Assembly (NCBI RefSeq): GCF_020509005.1
Contig: NC_063013.1
Span: forward strand, 3,038,001-3,102,000
Reading direction: 5' to 3'
DNA: 64,000 bases
DNA from: Fulvia fulva
Lineage: Eukaryota; Ascomycota; Dothideomycetes; Mycosphaerellales; Mycosphaerellaceae
This document shows positions 1 to 11,109 of this stretch, piece after piece; position 1 is the first letter of the stretch, and each line of letters opens with the position of its first letter. The notes under the pieces are model-generated. The model was not told the DNA's origin. It made no database searches and worked only from the letters and a program-made list of their open reading frames with translations. A program made the position numbers and the translations under genes.

Positions 1-1
1 G

Positions 2-1546
2 TGGAGAGAGGCAATCGAGAACGAACTTATTGCCTTAGCAAGCAACAACACCTGGGAAGCAGTTGTACCGCCAAAGGGTGCGAATCTAATTACTTCTAGG
101 TGGGTCTTTGATGTGAAAAGAATGATTAGTGGAGCCATTGAGAAGTTCAAGGCAAGACTAGTTACAAGAGGGTTTTCACAGAAATATGGGGTTGACTTCG
201 AAGAGACCTTTGCACCTACTGTTAGACATAATACTCTCCGAGTATTCATGGCAGTAGTGTGTGAGAGAGATCTCGAGATGCACCTAGTGGATGTGAATAA
301 TGCTTTTACCCAAAGCAGCCTCCTTGAAGACATCTACATGATCCCGCCCCCAGGAGTTGAAGCACCTCCAAACATGGTGTTTAAGGTCCTACGAAGCCTT
401 TATGGGCTTAAGCAAGCAGCTAGAGACTGGAACAAGCTCTGTGTTGCGAAGCTAGAGAAGATTAGATTTACCCAGTCCCAGGTAGATCCATGCCTACTTG
501 TCTATACGGATAGAGACCTTATGGTCCTTACCTATGTGGATGACATACCCATTGCAGCTCCGAAGCTGTCAGATGTTCAGTGGTTTAAGGCTGAGCTTGG
601 AAAAGTGTTTAAGATTAAAGATCTTAGTGAACCTACGAAGATCCTTGGAATGAGGATTACAAGAGACAGGTCCCAAGGCACTTTAAAGCTTGATCAAGGA
701 CACTATGTCCACGCTAACTTAGCCAAGATGAACATGGCTAGAGAGAAGGCTACGCCAACCCACTCACCTATAGAGAGCTACGAGCACTTAGTGCCTACGG
801 CACCTATGGATGAGAGGTGCAACAAACAGGATTACCAGAGCCACAATGGTACCTGGATGTGGCCAATGACAATGACAAGGCCAGACTTAGCATTCCCCCT
901 TAGAAGAATTAGCTCATATGTTGCTGATCCCTCGCAGCAGCATATGAAGGCTTTGAAGAAGCTCTCCCGATACCTGCGGTCGTACCCAGACCTAGGTCTT
1001 ATGTATAGAAAGGGAGGGGGCAATCTCCAGGGATACTCGGACTCTGACTACGCCATGGACAAAGTGGATAGAGTCTCAATTCTGGGATACGTGTGGTTCC
1101 TTTGTGGATCACCTGTGTCCTGGATGAGTAGGAAGCAGAAGTCTGTTGCAACATCAACAATGGAAGCTGAGTTCATGGCTATGAACGCAGCCGCAAAGCA
1201 GTCACAATTTCTTGCTGCTGTCCTCAGGGAAATGGGGTGCCCAGAACTGGTGGGAAAGAGCTCTTTCCAGCCGAGTGTAAGGGCAAGCAGGGGCACTGTT
1301 GACGAGCTAAGGCCAGTCAAGCTCATGGGTGACAACCAAGCCGCTTTGACACTTGTCAAAGATGCCCATGTGCATGAAAGGTCAAAGCATATTGATGTTG
1401 CATATAACTATGTCAGACATCTCTAGTGGCAGAAGAAGATTGCAGTGGACTACTGCCATACAAAGGACATGGCTGCTGATGGGTTAACAAAGCCCCTCAA
1501 TGGCCAGCAGTTCCAAAACTTTGTGAGGCAGCTCCAGCTTGCGTAA
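2..1546 (+). pseudogene. Copia Pol C-terminal part: reverse transcriptase and RNase H, one in-frame stop
   Basis: The frame is open from position 2. It carries the copia RT start (RWVFDV, then KARLVTRGFSQKYGVDFEET), then YGLKQAARDW, and the catalytic YVDD near 534-545. RNase H follows: GYSDSDYA near 1030, STMEAEF near 1155, DNQAAL near 1333 and KHIDVAYNYVR near 1388. A TAG at 1424-1426 interrupts the frame. Reading continues in the same frame with WQKKIAVDYCHTKDMAADGLTKPL and ends at TAA 1544-1546, the usual copia C-terminus. The TAG is most simply a CAG or TGG codon hit by one RIP transition. Otherwise the frame is clean, so this copy was recently functional or nearly so. Integrase, protease and Gag are outside the window. 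Confidence 0.9.
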
Positions 1547-1581
1547 AGGGATTGTAGGAGACCATGTGGCCTGAGTGGGAG

Positions 1582-1815
1582 TGTTGAGAACATACAGGCC
1601 GCAGGACAAGCATGTGGGTGTGGGTGTGTCATGTGACGAGATCACGTGATTAGGGTTTGCCAGCCCATAGGCTAGCAAACATCCGGACACCTAGCATCTA
1701 CCTACACCAACACCGGCGATACTGTATGTAGATACACGCTATCCCATTAGGTCCTTCTTCGTCTTTTGTGTGATCCGCCGTCTTCTACTACTACGCAACT
1801 CGTACCTATTTAACA
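1582..1815 (+). repeat. 3' LTR of copia-1
   Basis: About 234 bp, beginning TGTTGAGAACATAC just after a purine-rich GAGTGGGAG tract (polypurine tract) and ending TATTTAACA, so it has TG...CA termini. The following sequence switches at once to the TAG/CTA-rich RIP pattern. The partner 5' LTR is not in the window, so the borders rest on terminal dinucleotides and the composition change. Confidence 0.7.
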
Positions 1816-3770
1816 GTCTAGTAGAGCTAGACTACTAGTTTACGTTAGGGTTGACTTCCTAGAACTACTTAAGGCCTAGGATAAGGTCAAATCCTTCTAT
1901 ATCGATAACTCTAGCGGGGACTATGTCCTACTAGGTACTAATCTGATATAGTAGAAGGACACCCTAAGTAGAAATAATCCCCTTACCGTTTAGGAGGACG
2001 ATCCTTACTAGCGGCAAGTCCCTAAAAAGCGATCGGGGGAGTTACTTCGATTTTCGGGCTAAGAGGTACAATTTAGAGGCTACGTAGTCTAGGGTAACCT
2101 TAGCCCGAACCTAACTAGGTCCTAAGCGGGTATCGATAGTAAAGAGCCCTCCGCCTATCGCTATTAGCCTCTCTATCGTATAGTCGACCTCCTCTTTAGT
2201 CTCCGACTCGGGTTCTTTAGATAAAGATAATACTCTATCCTCTTCTACTTGTGTCTACTAAGCCTTACCCTTAGTAGCTAGGGTCGTCCTATCCTAGTAG
2301 GATTCTCTAGGTAGAGGTATAGAGGCGTCTAATAATCCTAAGTACGTCTACCTCGATTAAGACGTCTTAGGCTCTATTTTTTTAGCTTAGAGTAGTCGCG
2401 TACGAAGTAGCCTGTCTTGCTATAGTTATAGTATTTGTCTAAGCGCCCGGAGGGGCCTCTACGATTACCTCGCCCGCGTCTACGTCCGCCGCGGCCTCTA
2501 CCGCGGCCTCTACCGCGCGCCGAGCTACCTAAGTCGCTCCGGAGAGCTATAACGGCTTTAGTATCCCCGTCTACGAACTTCTCGACGGCTAACATCATTA
2601 CGGCCAGCTTCTAGTCTCTTCCGCGGCTAAGATAGAGTCGCTAGTCGGCTATAATAGCCTACTAGAAGTAGACGTAGATATTTATATTAGTCGCTCGGAA
2701 GTTACGATTATCTAGTTTAGCTAGTATATCGGGCTTTAGGCCGGCTAAAAACCTACGTAGGTAGGTAAAGTTATCTAGTAGGGGAGTTATACGGCTCCTA
2801 GTTAGCCTAAGCGACCTAATAAAGGTCCTAATACTCCTAGTTTAACGGGTAGTCTCCTACTTACGCTAGATCTACTCCTAATAGTCTAGGTCGACTATAA
2901 AGTTAGAGATCTACGTAATTATGTCGTCGAAATCGCCGTGCCTAAGATAAGGGGGTTTTAGGCGCGTTTCTTCGATAGCTTTAAACTATAACTAGTTAAA
3001 GTCGCTACCGACGAAGCTACTAACGAGCTCTAGTTTCTCTAGGTCGGAAAGGCGTCGTTTGATAATCTATTTCTCATTTAGGCTAATCTAGGCTCTAATA
3101 GACGATATCTAGTTAAGGTACTCGTCGTTCTAAGCGTTAGACTTTAGAATAGGGGGATCCCCTATCCTAGGCGCCTTACGTCTACTAGCTAGCTCGTTAT
3201 ATAGGCCGAAGTTATCTTCGTCTAGGTAGTCCGCCCTATCTATCTCCGCGTCGCTATCGCGGTTAGGGCGGCGGTACGACCGAGTAGCTAGGGGTATAGC
3301 CTAAGTAGCCCTAAAGGTGTCGTTTAGGCTAGTAGGCTAAGCCGCGTAGTTATCGCCTAGGGCGCGACTATAGGCTAGGCCCTTTCCGACTAGATAAGTA
3401 GCGAAACCTTACTAATCCGGTAGGTAATAACCGCCTTAATTAGGGTGTTAGTTAGTGTCCTCTATACTAAAGGTTTAAGTAGCCCGCCCCGTTCGTAGGA
3501 GCTAAGATAAGGTTAGTAAGGTTACCTCGCTTAGCTTTAGTACTAAGGTCCGACTAAGGCGTAAGTTAGAGACTTATAGCTTAGGAGATTTACTTATAGG
3601 CTAATTTAACCTAATAGAAAGGCTAAAAGGAAGGGAAGCTACTAGATATAAGAACCTTAGCGAGTATAAATCTAAGATATAGGAAAGCTACTTAAGAAAA
3701 CTCTAAATATAAAGCTAAGCGCCAAGCCGGCGGTATGTTTGTATAAGAACGTTATACCGACACCTTAATT
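1816..3770 (-). pseudogene. Gypsy-E gag and protease ghost, RIP-mutated
   Basis: Read on the minus strand, about 2950 down to 2374 gives a Ty3/gypsy-like Gag with many TAG stops. It includes a helical capsid-like stretch (FTYLRRFLAGLKPDILAKLDNRNF, then KLAVMMLAVEKFVDGDTKAV), an Arg/Gly-rich box near 2500, and a ruined zinc knuckle at about 2374-2430 (YYNYSKTGYFVRDY). Its four Cys/His positions read Y, Y, Y, Y, each explained by one C-to-T or G-to-A change. From 2370 to 1816 lies a protease-like region (ISTWGVLLL). The rest of Pol is absent because copia-1 starts at 1815. The upstream part, about 3000-3770, is probably 5' Gag, leader and perhaps LTR, but I cannot read it confidently. Confidence 0.65.
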
Positions 3771-4185
3771 TTCAGAATAGCTTAGTAGACACTTCTATAG
3801 TATCGACATTACAACTACTTTTCTAGTAACCTATATAGCGAGAAGTATAGCCTTATATAGGCTCTCTTTAAAGATATACTTAAGTCGCTAATCTATTCGT
3901 TATTAGCGTATTGGTCGCTATTACTATTACTAAGCTAGGAAGCTATTATAGTAAACGCTAGGAAGTTATTATAAAGTTATTAGTTAAGCTATTATAAAGG
4001 CGCTATATTGTTATAGTATAGTTAGCTAGTAGATACTAGTATTTAGAAGCCTTCTTTTAGTAATTAGCGATTATTAGTTATTACTAGGCCTATATTACTA
4101 GTATCTAGTACTAATAGCCTAGTTAATAAGTACTATCTAGTAGAGACCCCTAGTAAGCTCTAGTACTCTTATATTATTAAGCCCT
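3771..4185. other. Unassigned AT-rich, RIP-altered spacer
   Basis: No gene is readable on either strand. Short degenerate repeats of the form GCTAGGAAG(C/T)TATTATA recur around 3935-4000. It lies between the gypsy-E ghost and the LINE-A tail and is probably remnant LTR or leader sequence of a gypsy element. Confidence 0.4.
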
Positions 4186-4419
4186 ATATAGATAGATAGA
4201 TAGATGATTTATTTACCCGTTATAGTGCCCTCCGGCCTATACGGGTTTATGTCTATATATATTACTATATAAGGTAGGAAACCTGTTCCTAGGTAAAAAC
4301 CTCCTCTCCTTCTCTAATAGCTTCCTTGCTATAAGTTCTCAGTTTTCCTTCTATTAGGGTGCACTAGTATTATAGTGGTTAGCCTCTGACTACCTTGTCT
4401 ATAACCCTAGAGTTGTCCC

Positions 4420-7400
4420 CCTCTTCCTGCTCTCCTCCTCCTTCTTTCTCTCCTCAATCCATCTCTCTGTTTCCCTAGTAAGAGAGAACTACTCCAAAAA
4501 TCCTTAGTGGATGATCCACCTTATAATTCTCTAGAGGTCTCCCTTATTACTAATTATAGCTTAGAAGTTTCTGTTCCTTGCCCTTGCCCTCTATTCACCT
4601 CTCCCTATACTCTATTCTTTGCAAACTAGAAGTCTATATTCGACATTCTAGGACAGGTAGCCGTATAGGCAACTCTTGTCTTCGATACCTAGGACTTTTC
4701 TCTAATGTAGGTATGCCCTAACTCCGATGTGTTTAGAGCGGATTTGTATTGCTATACTTGCTTCTGACCTGGTCAGGTCTAAGTACAGTAGGTAGTTATA
4801 GCTACCAAACTGTTAGAGTGCCTTTAGGGTTCCTAGCCTCTATAGGGTTCTTGTCTATTTAGTCTTCTAGAGGAGTCCTACTATCCTTTTAGCTAGAGAC
4901 TGTTACTTCTTCCCTTGGCTAGCTGCTAATCCTCTCTATTAGGCCCTTCTGTCCTGTTCCTACTAGGCTAGGTATAGCTGTTCTGTTAGTTCTTTGAACT
5001 TCTATAGGTCCTGCTGCTTCTATAGGGCTAGATTAGGTCTTGCTTGTCTGTGCCTTCTTGTGCACTAGCTCCTGATTTTGTTGACTGCCTTCTAGATTAC
5101 TAGCTAGGCTGGGTATGTAGACGTCTTTCCTACATACTAGTATCTCAACCCTCAAAGGTAGAGCTTAGCTAGTGGGGAGCTAGACTCCATTTCGACCACC
5201 CTTGTTAGAGTTGACTTGTATACTCTAAGCACCTTTTTCAGACAGGAGGCTTAGGCTCTACTAATAGGATCTGCAATTCTCTTTGGGATCTTGTCTTAGG
5301 CTGACCAGATCTAGGCTCTATATAGCATAGCTGGCTTCATAATGGCCTTGTACATAACCTTTGCTTTCGCAAATGTGGCTCCCTATATAGAGGCTGTAAG
5401 CCTATCAATTGATTGCCTATTATTGTCTGCTCTTGCCTATGCTTTCTTGACCTATAGTCCCTAGCTAAGCTTTGGATCTAGCCATATTCCTAGCACCCTT
5501 AATTCACTTGAGGGTTCTGCTATGTGTCCCTGAATAGTGATTAGGGCTTATATATTGTGTCTGTTTCTAGCTCTACTAAAGTGGATGAGTTGATACTTCT
5601 CTAGGGCAAATCTAGCTCTATATTTCCTGGCCTATTCCTCACATTCCTTATGTTTCTTCTGCAAGATTCTGTAGTTCTCTTCTGTGCTGTCTAACTAGGC
5701 TAGGATGTTTGTGTCATCCACAAACCCTAAGGCTGATGTGTTTCTAGAGTTTAGCTTTGCTAGTAGGTCTGCTATAAAGAGGAGAAACAGGATTGGAGAC
5801 ATTGTTGATCCCTATAGGATTCCTGTCTCTATAGGCATACTGTCAGATTTGTATCTGCCTAGTCTTAGTCTTGTAGTTCTGCCTCTAAGGAAGGACTAGA
5901 TAAACTGGACTGTCTAGTTAGGCATAGCCTTCTGTTTTAGGATGTGGATCAGCCTCTAGTATAAGATATTGTCAAAGGCTCCTGATATGTCTAGTGAGAG
6001 GAGTGTGGCTGCCTTGTTGTTCCTGAAGTGCTATAGGGTCTTGATCTGCTCTGTGATAAGTTCTACAGCTGTTAGTGTTGATCTTTGTTTCCTGCCTCCT
6101 ATCTGTTCTTTAGGAAGGATTCTATGTTCTTCAGCTAGGTTTGTCAGCCTTTCTGCTATAATCTTTTCTAGGAGTTTGCCTAGTGTGTTAAGCAAGGCAA
6201 TAGGTCTATATGCCTTTAGCTTTGTGTAGTCCTCTTTCTATAGTTTTCTCAAGACTACAGTCAGTGACTCCTTAAAGTGTTTAGGGCAGTGTCCTTAGGC
6301 TATATACTGTGAAAAGATGTTTGACAGTGCAGGGGAGATCTAGTCCTTACATGTCTTGATGAACAAGTTTGGAATCCTATCTGGTCCTAGGGCCTTGTTT
6401 CCTGAGAGTCTCTTAATGATGCTCTTGATCTCTCCCTCTCCCACTGTGCAGGATTGCTCTAGTGGTGTTGGATACACACTGCCCTCTAGATCCTGCAGGT
6501 CAGCTTCTACCTGTGTGCTAAAGAAATGTTTCCCCAATGCCTGTGCCTTTCCTGGGAGAGTGTGTTGGATTACTCCTTCCTGGTCTTCAATGTTTGGAAA
6601 CTGGGGCAGCATGTTTCTGTCCTGTGTGGGTTGTCTTGCCCACTTTGCTAGTTTCCACATCTTCTCAGGATTCTGGGTAATGGATCCAACTGTTGACCTC
6701 CACTCCAGCATCTTGTCCCTCTTGATCTGGGCCTTCTTGTCTCTGGTTGCCTGGTTGTATCTGTCCCATGCTTCCTGGGAGTGACTCTGGGTAAGGGCTC
6801 TCCTGGCCTGCCTGGCTGCCTTGACCTTCTCTGAGCATTCCTTTGTCCAGAATGGCTTCTGGTACAGTGACTGTTTCTTTTCTCTGGTGTGGGCTGCTGC
6901 AGTTTCCTGCATTGTTCTAACTAGTTCTGCCACTGCTTGGTCTATGTCTAAGGCTGTTTCCAGTCTCCTGGTCTCTAGTCCAGCTAGCTTCTGTTCCAGG
7001 TCTTGTCTGATCTGTTCCCAGTTGGCTGCCTTCCAGGCCAGCTGAGGTTCTAGGTCTCCTTCCTGCTGTGTCTGTGTTTCAAACTCCACCTGAATTGGGA
7101 GGTGATCTGATGAGGACTCCAAGTCCTGGTTAACCCAGCATCTGGTGACCTTCTGCTGCAGGTCATGTGATGCAAAGCACAGGTCAATGGTGCTTGAGCT
7201 TGCTCTCTGTGACCAGGTAGTTAGGCCCTTTGGGGTAACTAGGTGCATGTTGTTGCTTTAGGTAGTAGAGAGGAGTCTGTTAGCGAGGAAGTGATAGGTA
7301 GGTGCAAAGTCTGATCCCTATGTAGGATGGTGCAAGTTGAAGTCTCCTAGCACGATGTGTTGGGAGTCACTCTACAAGATGTCTGGCAGCTGTTGTAGTG

Positions 7401-7776
7401 TGCCTAGCTAGGTGCTGCTTCTGGAGCTAGGGGGTGGGTTGTATACACTGTAGTTATAGATGCTGCCTTGGTTGGTGTTGAGTCTGACTGAGGTGATGTC
7501 TCCCCCTTCCTGTTGGATTTGTTCCTAGCTGTCTGTTACCATCTCTTTGCTGATGTACATGTATGTTCTAGGGGTGCCTTGTTTGGCTAGGAGTGTGTGA
7601 TACCTTAGGTCGTTAGCAGTAGATGGTCTGTTAGATTTGCTGTTGATCTAAGGTTCCTAGACTACAATGACTAGGTGTTTCTTTGGGTCTAGTGCTTAGA
7701 GAAAGCTTCTCTAGACCTTGTGCTGGCTTTTGTTGACATTGTACTGGATAGTAGTAAGATTAGGTGTTTCAATCAT
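4420..7776 (-). pseudogene. LINE-A ORF2: AP-endonuclease and reverse transcriptase
   Basis: It starts at ATG 7776-7774, giving MIETPNLTTIQYNVNKSQHK, the usual start of an APE-type LINE endonuclease. LGDFNLHHPT lies near 7340, and SSDHLPIQ near 7100 supplies the catalytic SDH. The RT has KALGPDRIPN near 6380, YRPIALLNTLGKLLEKI near 6200, LSLDISGAFDN near 6000 and the catalytic FVDDTNILA near 5715. A Cys/His-rich end like that of LINE-D follows. 7248-6340 is uninterrupted. Nearly all stops elsewhere are TAG at places where LINE-D has Gln or Trp, as RIP would produce. I see no RNase H motif. The protein would nick target DNA and copy the LINE RNA by target-primed reverse transcription. Confidence 0.85.
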
Positions 7777-9030
7777 AACTTATCTATGCTAGTCTCCTGC
7801 TAGTCTTCTCGTACTTCTTGCTACTAGCTGCTATTTAGGATTGTAGTAAGGTTGAGCCTGCTTTGTGACGGGTCTCTTCCTGCAACCACAATTGATTTTG
7901 GTCTACCTATAGCAGGGTGGCCTTGGGCCTGTGTAGTCTCTTCTGTTCTGCCTCTTTTTAGAGGGTTGTAGACAGTCCTTAGGGGTTCTTAGGTGATTGT
8001 CCCTGTCTAGAATCTAATAGGGGTGTTGATCCTGGCTTCTCTTGCCCTCCTCTTTGCCTCAATCCTAGCCATGCAGTCTTAGGACCAGGAAGGGTGTTTC
8101 TTTCCACAGTATGTATATCTGGTTTCACTCTTTAGGGCTGTACAATTCTGTACTTTGTAGCTACTAGCACAGTGGGAACAAGTGTCCTTTTGGCTTAGGT
8201 ATCTAGTAGAGATATGACTATACTGTTAGTACTTAAAACATTGTAGTAGTCTATAGGTGCTTCTATAGATTTCTGTGTCCATTCTTTCACATTCCTAGAA
8301 GATGTCCTTATTAAGCACGGTGTTTACCTATTCTACAGTGCCTATCTAGAGCACTAGAGAAGACTCTCTCTTTATGTCCTTTGTCTTTCTGTTAACCTAT
8401 GCTACTTTTGTGATCTGTAGCCCTAGGCATATAGCCTAGTTCTAGTCCTACAGCCTCTTAAGGTCTCCTTTAATATCAAACTTTGTGGTCATCCTATAGG
8501 CAATAACTATATTTTGTTAGTGTAAGACCTTAGCCGTCTTGCCTAGTTTGACTGTCTACTCCTTCTATATCTCTAGCCTCTTCCTATCTTGCTCCTATAC
8601 TATAAATAGCTTAAGGACACCTCCCTTCTCTTTCCTAGCTCTAATAATGCCTTATATCCTAATCTTCTATATAATCTCCTTGCCTAATAGGCCCTCAATC
8701 TCTTTCTGCTCTTACTAGTCGGAAATGTAGACCTTAATAGCTGTTTTCTAGGGGGGAGGGTTTTGGGATATAACTGCTACCTAGGTTAGTTAGCTTAGTT
8801 TCTAGTCTTCCTATGTCCTCTTCTTTACTACTACTACTACTGTCCTATTAATGATCTGTCCTATTTGGCTCCTTAGTGCCTTTAGCCCTCTAAAGAGCTC
8901 TAAAATCATCCCCTTAAGTGCTCTTTCTAGGTGCTCGCCATCTCCTACTATTGCTATTGTTTCTGCCTTCCTATAGACCTCCTTCTACTCGTTACTCTCC
9001 TGCTCCTAGTCGTTTCCTACGATCGCTATT
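7773..9030 (-). pseudogene. LINE-A ORF1: zinc-knuckle RNA-binding protein
   Basis: The minus-strand frame starts near 9030 and ends at a TGA that overlaps the ORF2 ATG (ATGA, 7776-7773). The N-terminal part contains ERALKGMILELFRGLKALRS, homologous to the ORF1 start of LINE-B. Near 8230-8070 there are Cys/His clusters (CFKYQQYSHISTRY, then TCSHCASSYKVQNC, then TYCGKKHPSW) that look like three CCHC knuckles with some Cys turned to Tyr by RIP. Several in-frame TAG codons break it. ORF1 proteins of this clade bind the element RNA. Confidence 0.75.
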
Positions 9031-9098
9031 ATCGTGTCTTCCTTAGGTAGAATAAGGCCGGATAGGAGGGGTATATAGGGGTACTACTAAGATCCTTA

Positions 9099-9155
9099 AC
9101 GTACTTTACTACCGAGCGGGCTATACTACCGAGCGGGCTACTTTTACTAAGAACT
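9099..9155. repeat. Left TIR of the deleted Fot1-like element
   Basis: 57 bp, complementary to 10175-10231. Differences (for example CCGAGCGGG here against CTAAGCGGG in the other arm) are transitions. Inside the TIR the box ACCGAGCGGGCTA occurs twice in tandem, a possible double transposase-binding site. Confidence 0.9.
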
Positions 9156-9289
9156 ATACTACTTCTACTTTAATTACGACGGTATCTTAACACGACGACA
9201 TCCTATAGAATCGTTACTAGGAGGACAATTCCTCTTTAGATTCTTCGCTATCTAGCGAGTCTACTTAATAGGTACGTACGTTATGCCCC

Positions 9290-10130
9290 GACTCGCTATA
9301 TCGCTTATAGCGTCGTAGCCTTAGTACTAGCCGAACACTATCTAGCGACTCTCTACTCACTTCCTACCTCCTAGGATCCTCTAGAGGTATCAATTGCGAC
9401 GCCTTATCGAAGGTTAGAGACCCTCTAGACTGAATATACTTGCGCTTTCGTGCTTTCCGCTATATAAGGGCCTCGTTAGACTTACGTAGCTTACTAATCT
9501 CGCTTCGTATAAGAGCTATCTAATGCGCTATCTCTCTACTCCCTCTCTATTACCCTGTTAAACGACCTTCCTCTTTCTACTACGCCTTTTTAAACCCGTA
9601 ACGACGCTCTAAGACGTAATGACACCTATTATAAACCCTATCTCGTCGAAGTTATAGGTGTCCTAGTTAAGGATGCTATACTTCTCCTTTATATCACGTA
9701 TAAGTAAGAACTACTTCTCGATAACGTCTAGATCTTCTATTAGGGCTCGCTAACGATCGTATCTGCGTATTATACGAACCTTTAGCTTACGATACCGTCT
9801 AATAAACCTATCTGTCTAATTAAGACTAGCGGGCTTAAGACCCTTCTCTTATAGTAATAAATCGGCTATTACTTATATACTAGCGTTTAGTAGCGGGAAA
9901 CCTCTAAGATCTAGCTCGAGTATATACTTAAGTATTACCCTCTCTTCTAGCTCTATAAGCTTCTTCGAATTAGGCTCGTAGTCACCCCGAGGAGGTCGTC
10001 TATTCAATCGATACCCTAGTATAGTTCGAGACGCATCGTATACCTTTATAGCAAGTCGATTCGTAATTGTCGCGTCGCGTTTCGTAGCCTAGATAGCTAA
10101 GGTTAGTTTGGCCTCGTTTAAAGACAATAT
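9290..10130 (-). pseudogene. Fot1-like transposase with the DDE core deleted
   Basis: From about 10130 downward the minus strand gives a helix-turn-helix N-terminus (EAKLTLAI, KRDATITNRLAIKVYDASRT), then a CENPB/Tc5-type HTH region (LEERVILKYILELDLRGFP, DRFIRRYRKLKVRI), then the first catalytic-core strand, TYNFDEIGFIIGVITS near 9650. After roughly GNRE the frame jumps to a typical Fot1 C-terminus in another frame (IALIRSEISKLRKSNEAL, KRKYIQSRGSLTFDKASQ near 9400-9500). The region holding the second and third catalytic acidic residues is missing. TAG codons add to the damage. Confidence 0.8.
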
Positions 10131-10174
10131 ACGCTATAATAGTAGTTATATAGCTTTATCTATAGAATTGGTAC

Positions 10175-10231
10175 AGTTCTTAGTAAAAGTAGCCCGCTCG
10201 GTAGTATAGCCCGCTTAGTAGTAAAGCACGT
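10175..10231. repeat. Right TIR of the deleted Fot1-like element
   Basis: Reverse-complement partner of 9099-9155. It starts ACGTGCTTTACTAC when read inward from 10231 and carries two copies of the GCGGGCTA box, one altered by a transition. Confidence 0.9.
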
Positions 10232-10233
10232 TA

Positions 10234-10917
10234 TAGCCTATCGAACTACACTATTAATCTAAAACCTAGAGTAGAAGCGTAGCTACCCTATAAGAAGGTA
10301 TTTAGTATAAATCTAGAATAACTATTAGTTCTAAAGAAGTTTATTGATAATAGTATAGTAAACGGTACTATAGGACCGTCTAAGTCCTATACTTCTTTAC
10401 CGATTATAATTATAAAGAAGCTAGGTAGAGGACTACGAGTCTATATCGACTATCGAGCCTTAAATACTCTTATAGTAAAAGATCGCTATCTAATACTATT
10501 ATTACGCGAAATACTTAAACGAGTTAGTAAAGCTAAGTAGTTTACTAAGCTCAATATTATAGTAGTATTTAATAACCTCTAAATACGAAAAGGAGACGAA
10601 TAGATAATAGTATTTATTACGTAATATAGGCTATATTAATTCAAAGTACTACTATTCGGTCTATATAAAGGGCCTAGTAGCTAGTAAGGTAAGATTAATA
10701 AAGTACTACGAGAGTTTCTAGACGAGTTCGTAACCGTCTACCTCGACGACGTCCTTATCTATATAGACGGCTCTCTCGATAACTATAAAGTATATATCCG
10801 TAAGGTTCTACTAACGTTACGAGAAGCCGGACTACCCGTTAATATTAATAAATATAAATTCTATAACAATTATATTAAGTACCTCGGCCTTATTATCATA
10901 ATAGAAGGTATTAAGAT
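10234..10917 (+). pseudogene. Gypsy-C reverse transcriptase, left fragment
   Basis: Ty3/gypsy RT with several TAG stops: LLVLKKFIDNSIVNGTIGPSKS, GRGLRVYIDYRALNTL, FTKLNIIVVFNNL, the catalytic VYLDDVLIY near 10740, then KYLGLIIIIEGIKI, where it stops at the gypsy-A insertion. The reading resumes at 36332 with KIDLSKVEAIISWEIPRNIKDV. The final AAGAT is the target-site duplication. Upstream, the deleted Fot1-like element and LINE-A separate it from any remaining protease or Gag. Confidence 0.85.
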
Positions 10918-11102
10918 TATTACCGTACCGGCGTACATTTACTTAAACCCGCGGGCACGTGCCTAGACCTCGCGCCCGCTAACTAATCCGACTAGCGGCT
11001 TAGCGCCCGTATATAACTCTCGCGCCCTCCGCGCCTCCCTTAGATAGGATATCTATTCGACTTGTACCTTACCCGACTACGTACTTATACCTACTTATAA
11101 TA
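10918..11102 (+). repeat. 5' LTR of gypsy-A
   Basis: 185 bp, matching 36147-36331. Differences include CA to TA and TG to TA changes between the copies, plus one T/A transversion near 11041. It was inserted into the gypsy-C RT after AAGAT. Confidence 0.9.
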
Positions 11103-11109
11103 CTTTAAA

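Larger units (their letters stand above)
1..1815 (+). mobile_element. Ty1/copia retrotransposon, 3' part (copia-1)
   Basis: The window opens inside the polyprotein of a Ty1/copia element and runs through its 3' LTR. The order reverse transcriptase, RNase H, LTR fits copia. CpA and TpG are common here, unlike the DNA from 1816 onward, so the copy has escaped most RIP. The change in base composition coincides with the LTR end, which places its insertion after the neighbouring sequence was mutated. The 5' half lies outside the window, so no target-site duplication can be checked. It belongs to the same family as the mutated copia at 60240-63811, whose matching residues run for well over 100 positions of the reverse transcriptase. 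Confidence 0.9.
4186..9060 (-). mobile_element. LINE-A, Tad1-like non-LTR retrotransposon
   Basis: A near full-length two-ORF LINE on the minus strand. The 3' tail is a (TCTA)n repeat, seen on the plus strand as GATAGATAGATAGAT near 4190-4206. ORF2 (endonuclease and RT) runs from 7776 to about 4420 and ORF1 (zinc-knuckle protein) from about 9030 to 7773. RIP damage is uneven: about 6340-7250 is almost clean and carries a 302-residue open stretch, whereas both flanks are riddled with TAG codons. I could not define a clear target-site duplication, so the 5' border is approximate. The Fot1-like element at 9099 lies directly upstream. Confidence 0.85.
9099..10231 (-). mobile_element. Internally deleted Fot1/pogo-like DNA transposon
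   Basis: A 1133-bp element with 57-bp terminal inverted repeats, flanked by TA on both sides (9097-9098 and 10232-10233), the target duplication typical of Tc1/mariner/pogo. The minus strand encodes the two ends of a Fot1-like transposase but not its DDE core. At about 1.1 kb, against about 1.85 kb for the related element at 36462 after its LINE insertion is subtracted, it looks like a non-autonomous deletion derivative on the way to a MITE. Both TIRs keep high similarity, so it could have been mobilised in trans. Confidence 0.85.

Noticed and set aside
4190..4206. GATA-type microsatellites as independent repeats (also near 21438, 41981, 49292 and 52732)
   Set aside because: Each sits at the 3' end of a LINE next to its target duplication, so they are LINE tails.
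6356..7045. Plus-strand open frames across 6356-7045
   Set aside because: Antisense of the clean part of LINE-A ORF2; no domain recognised.
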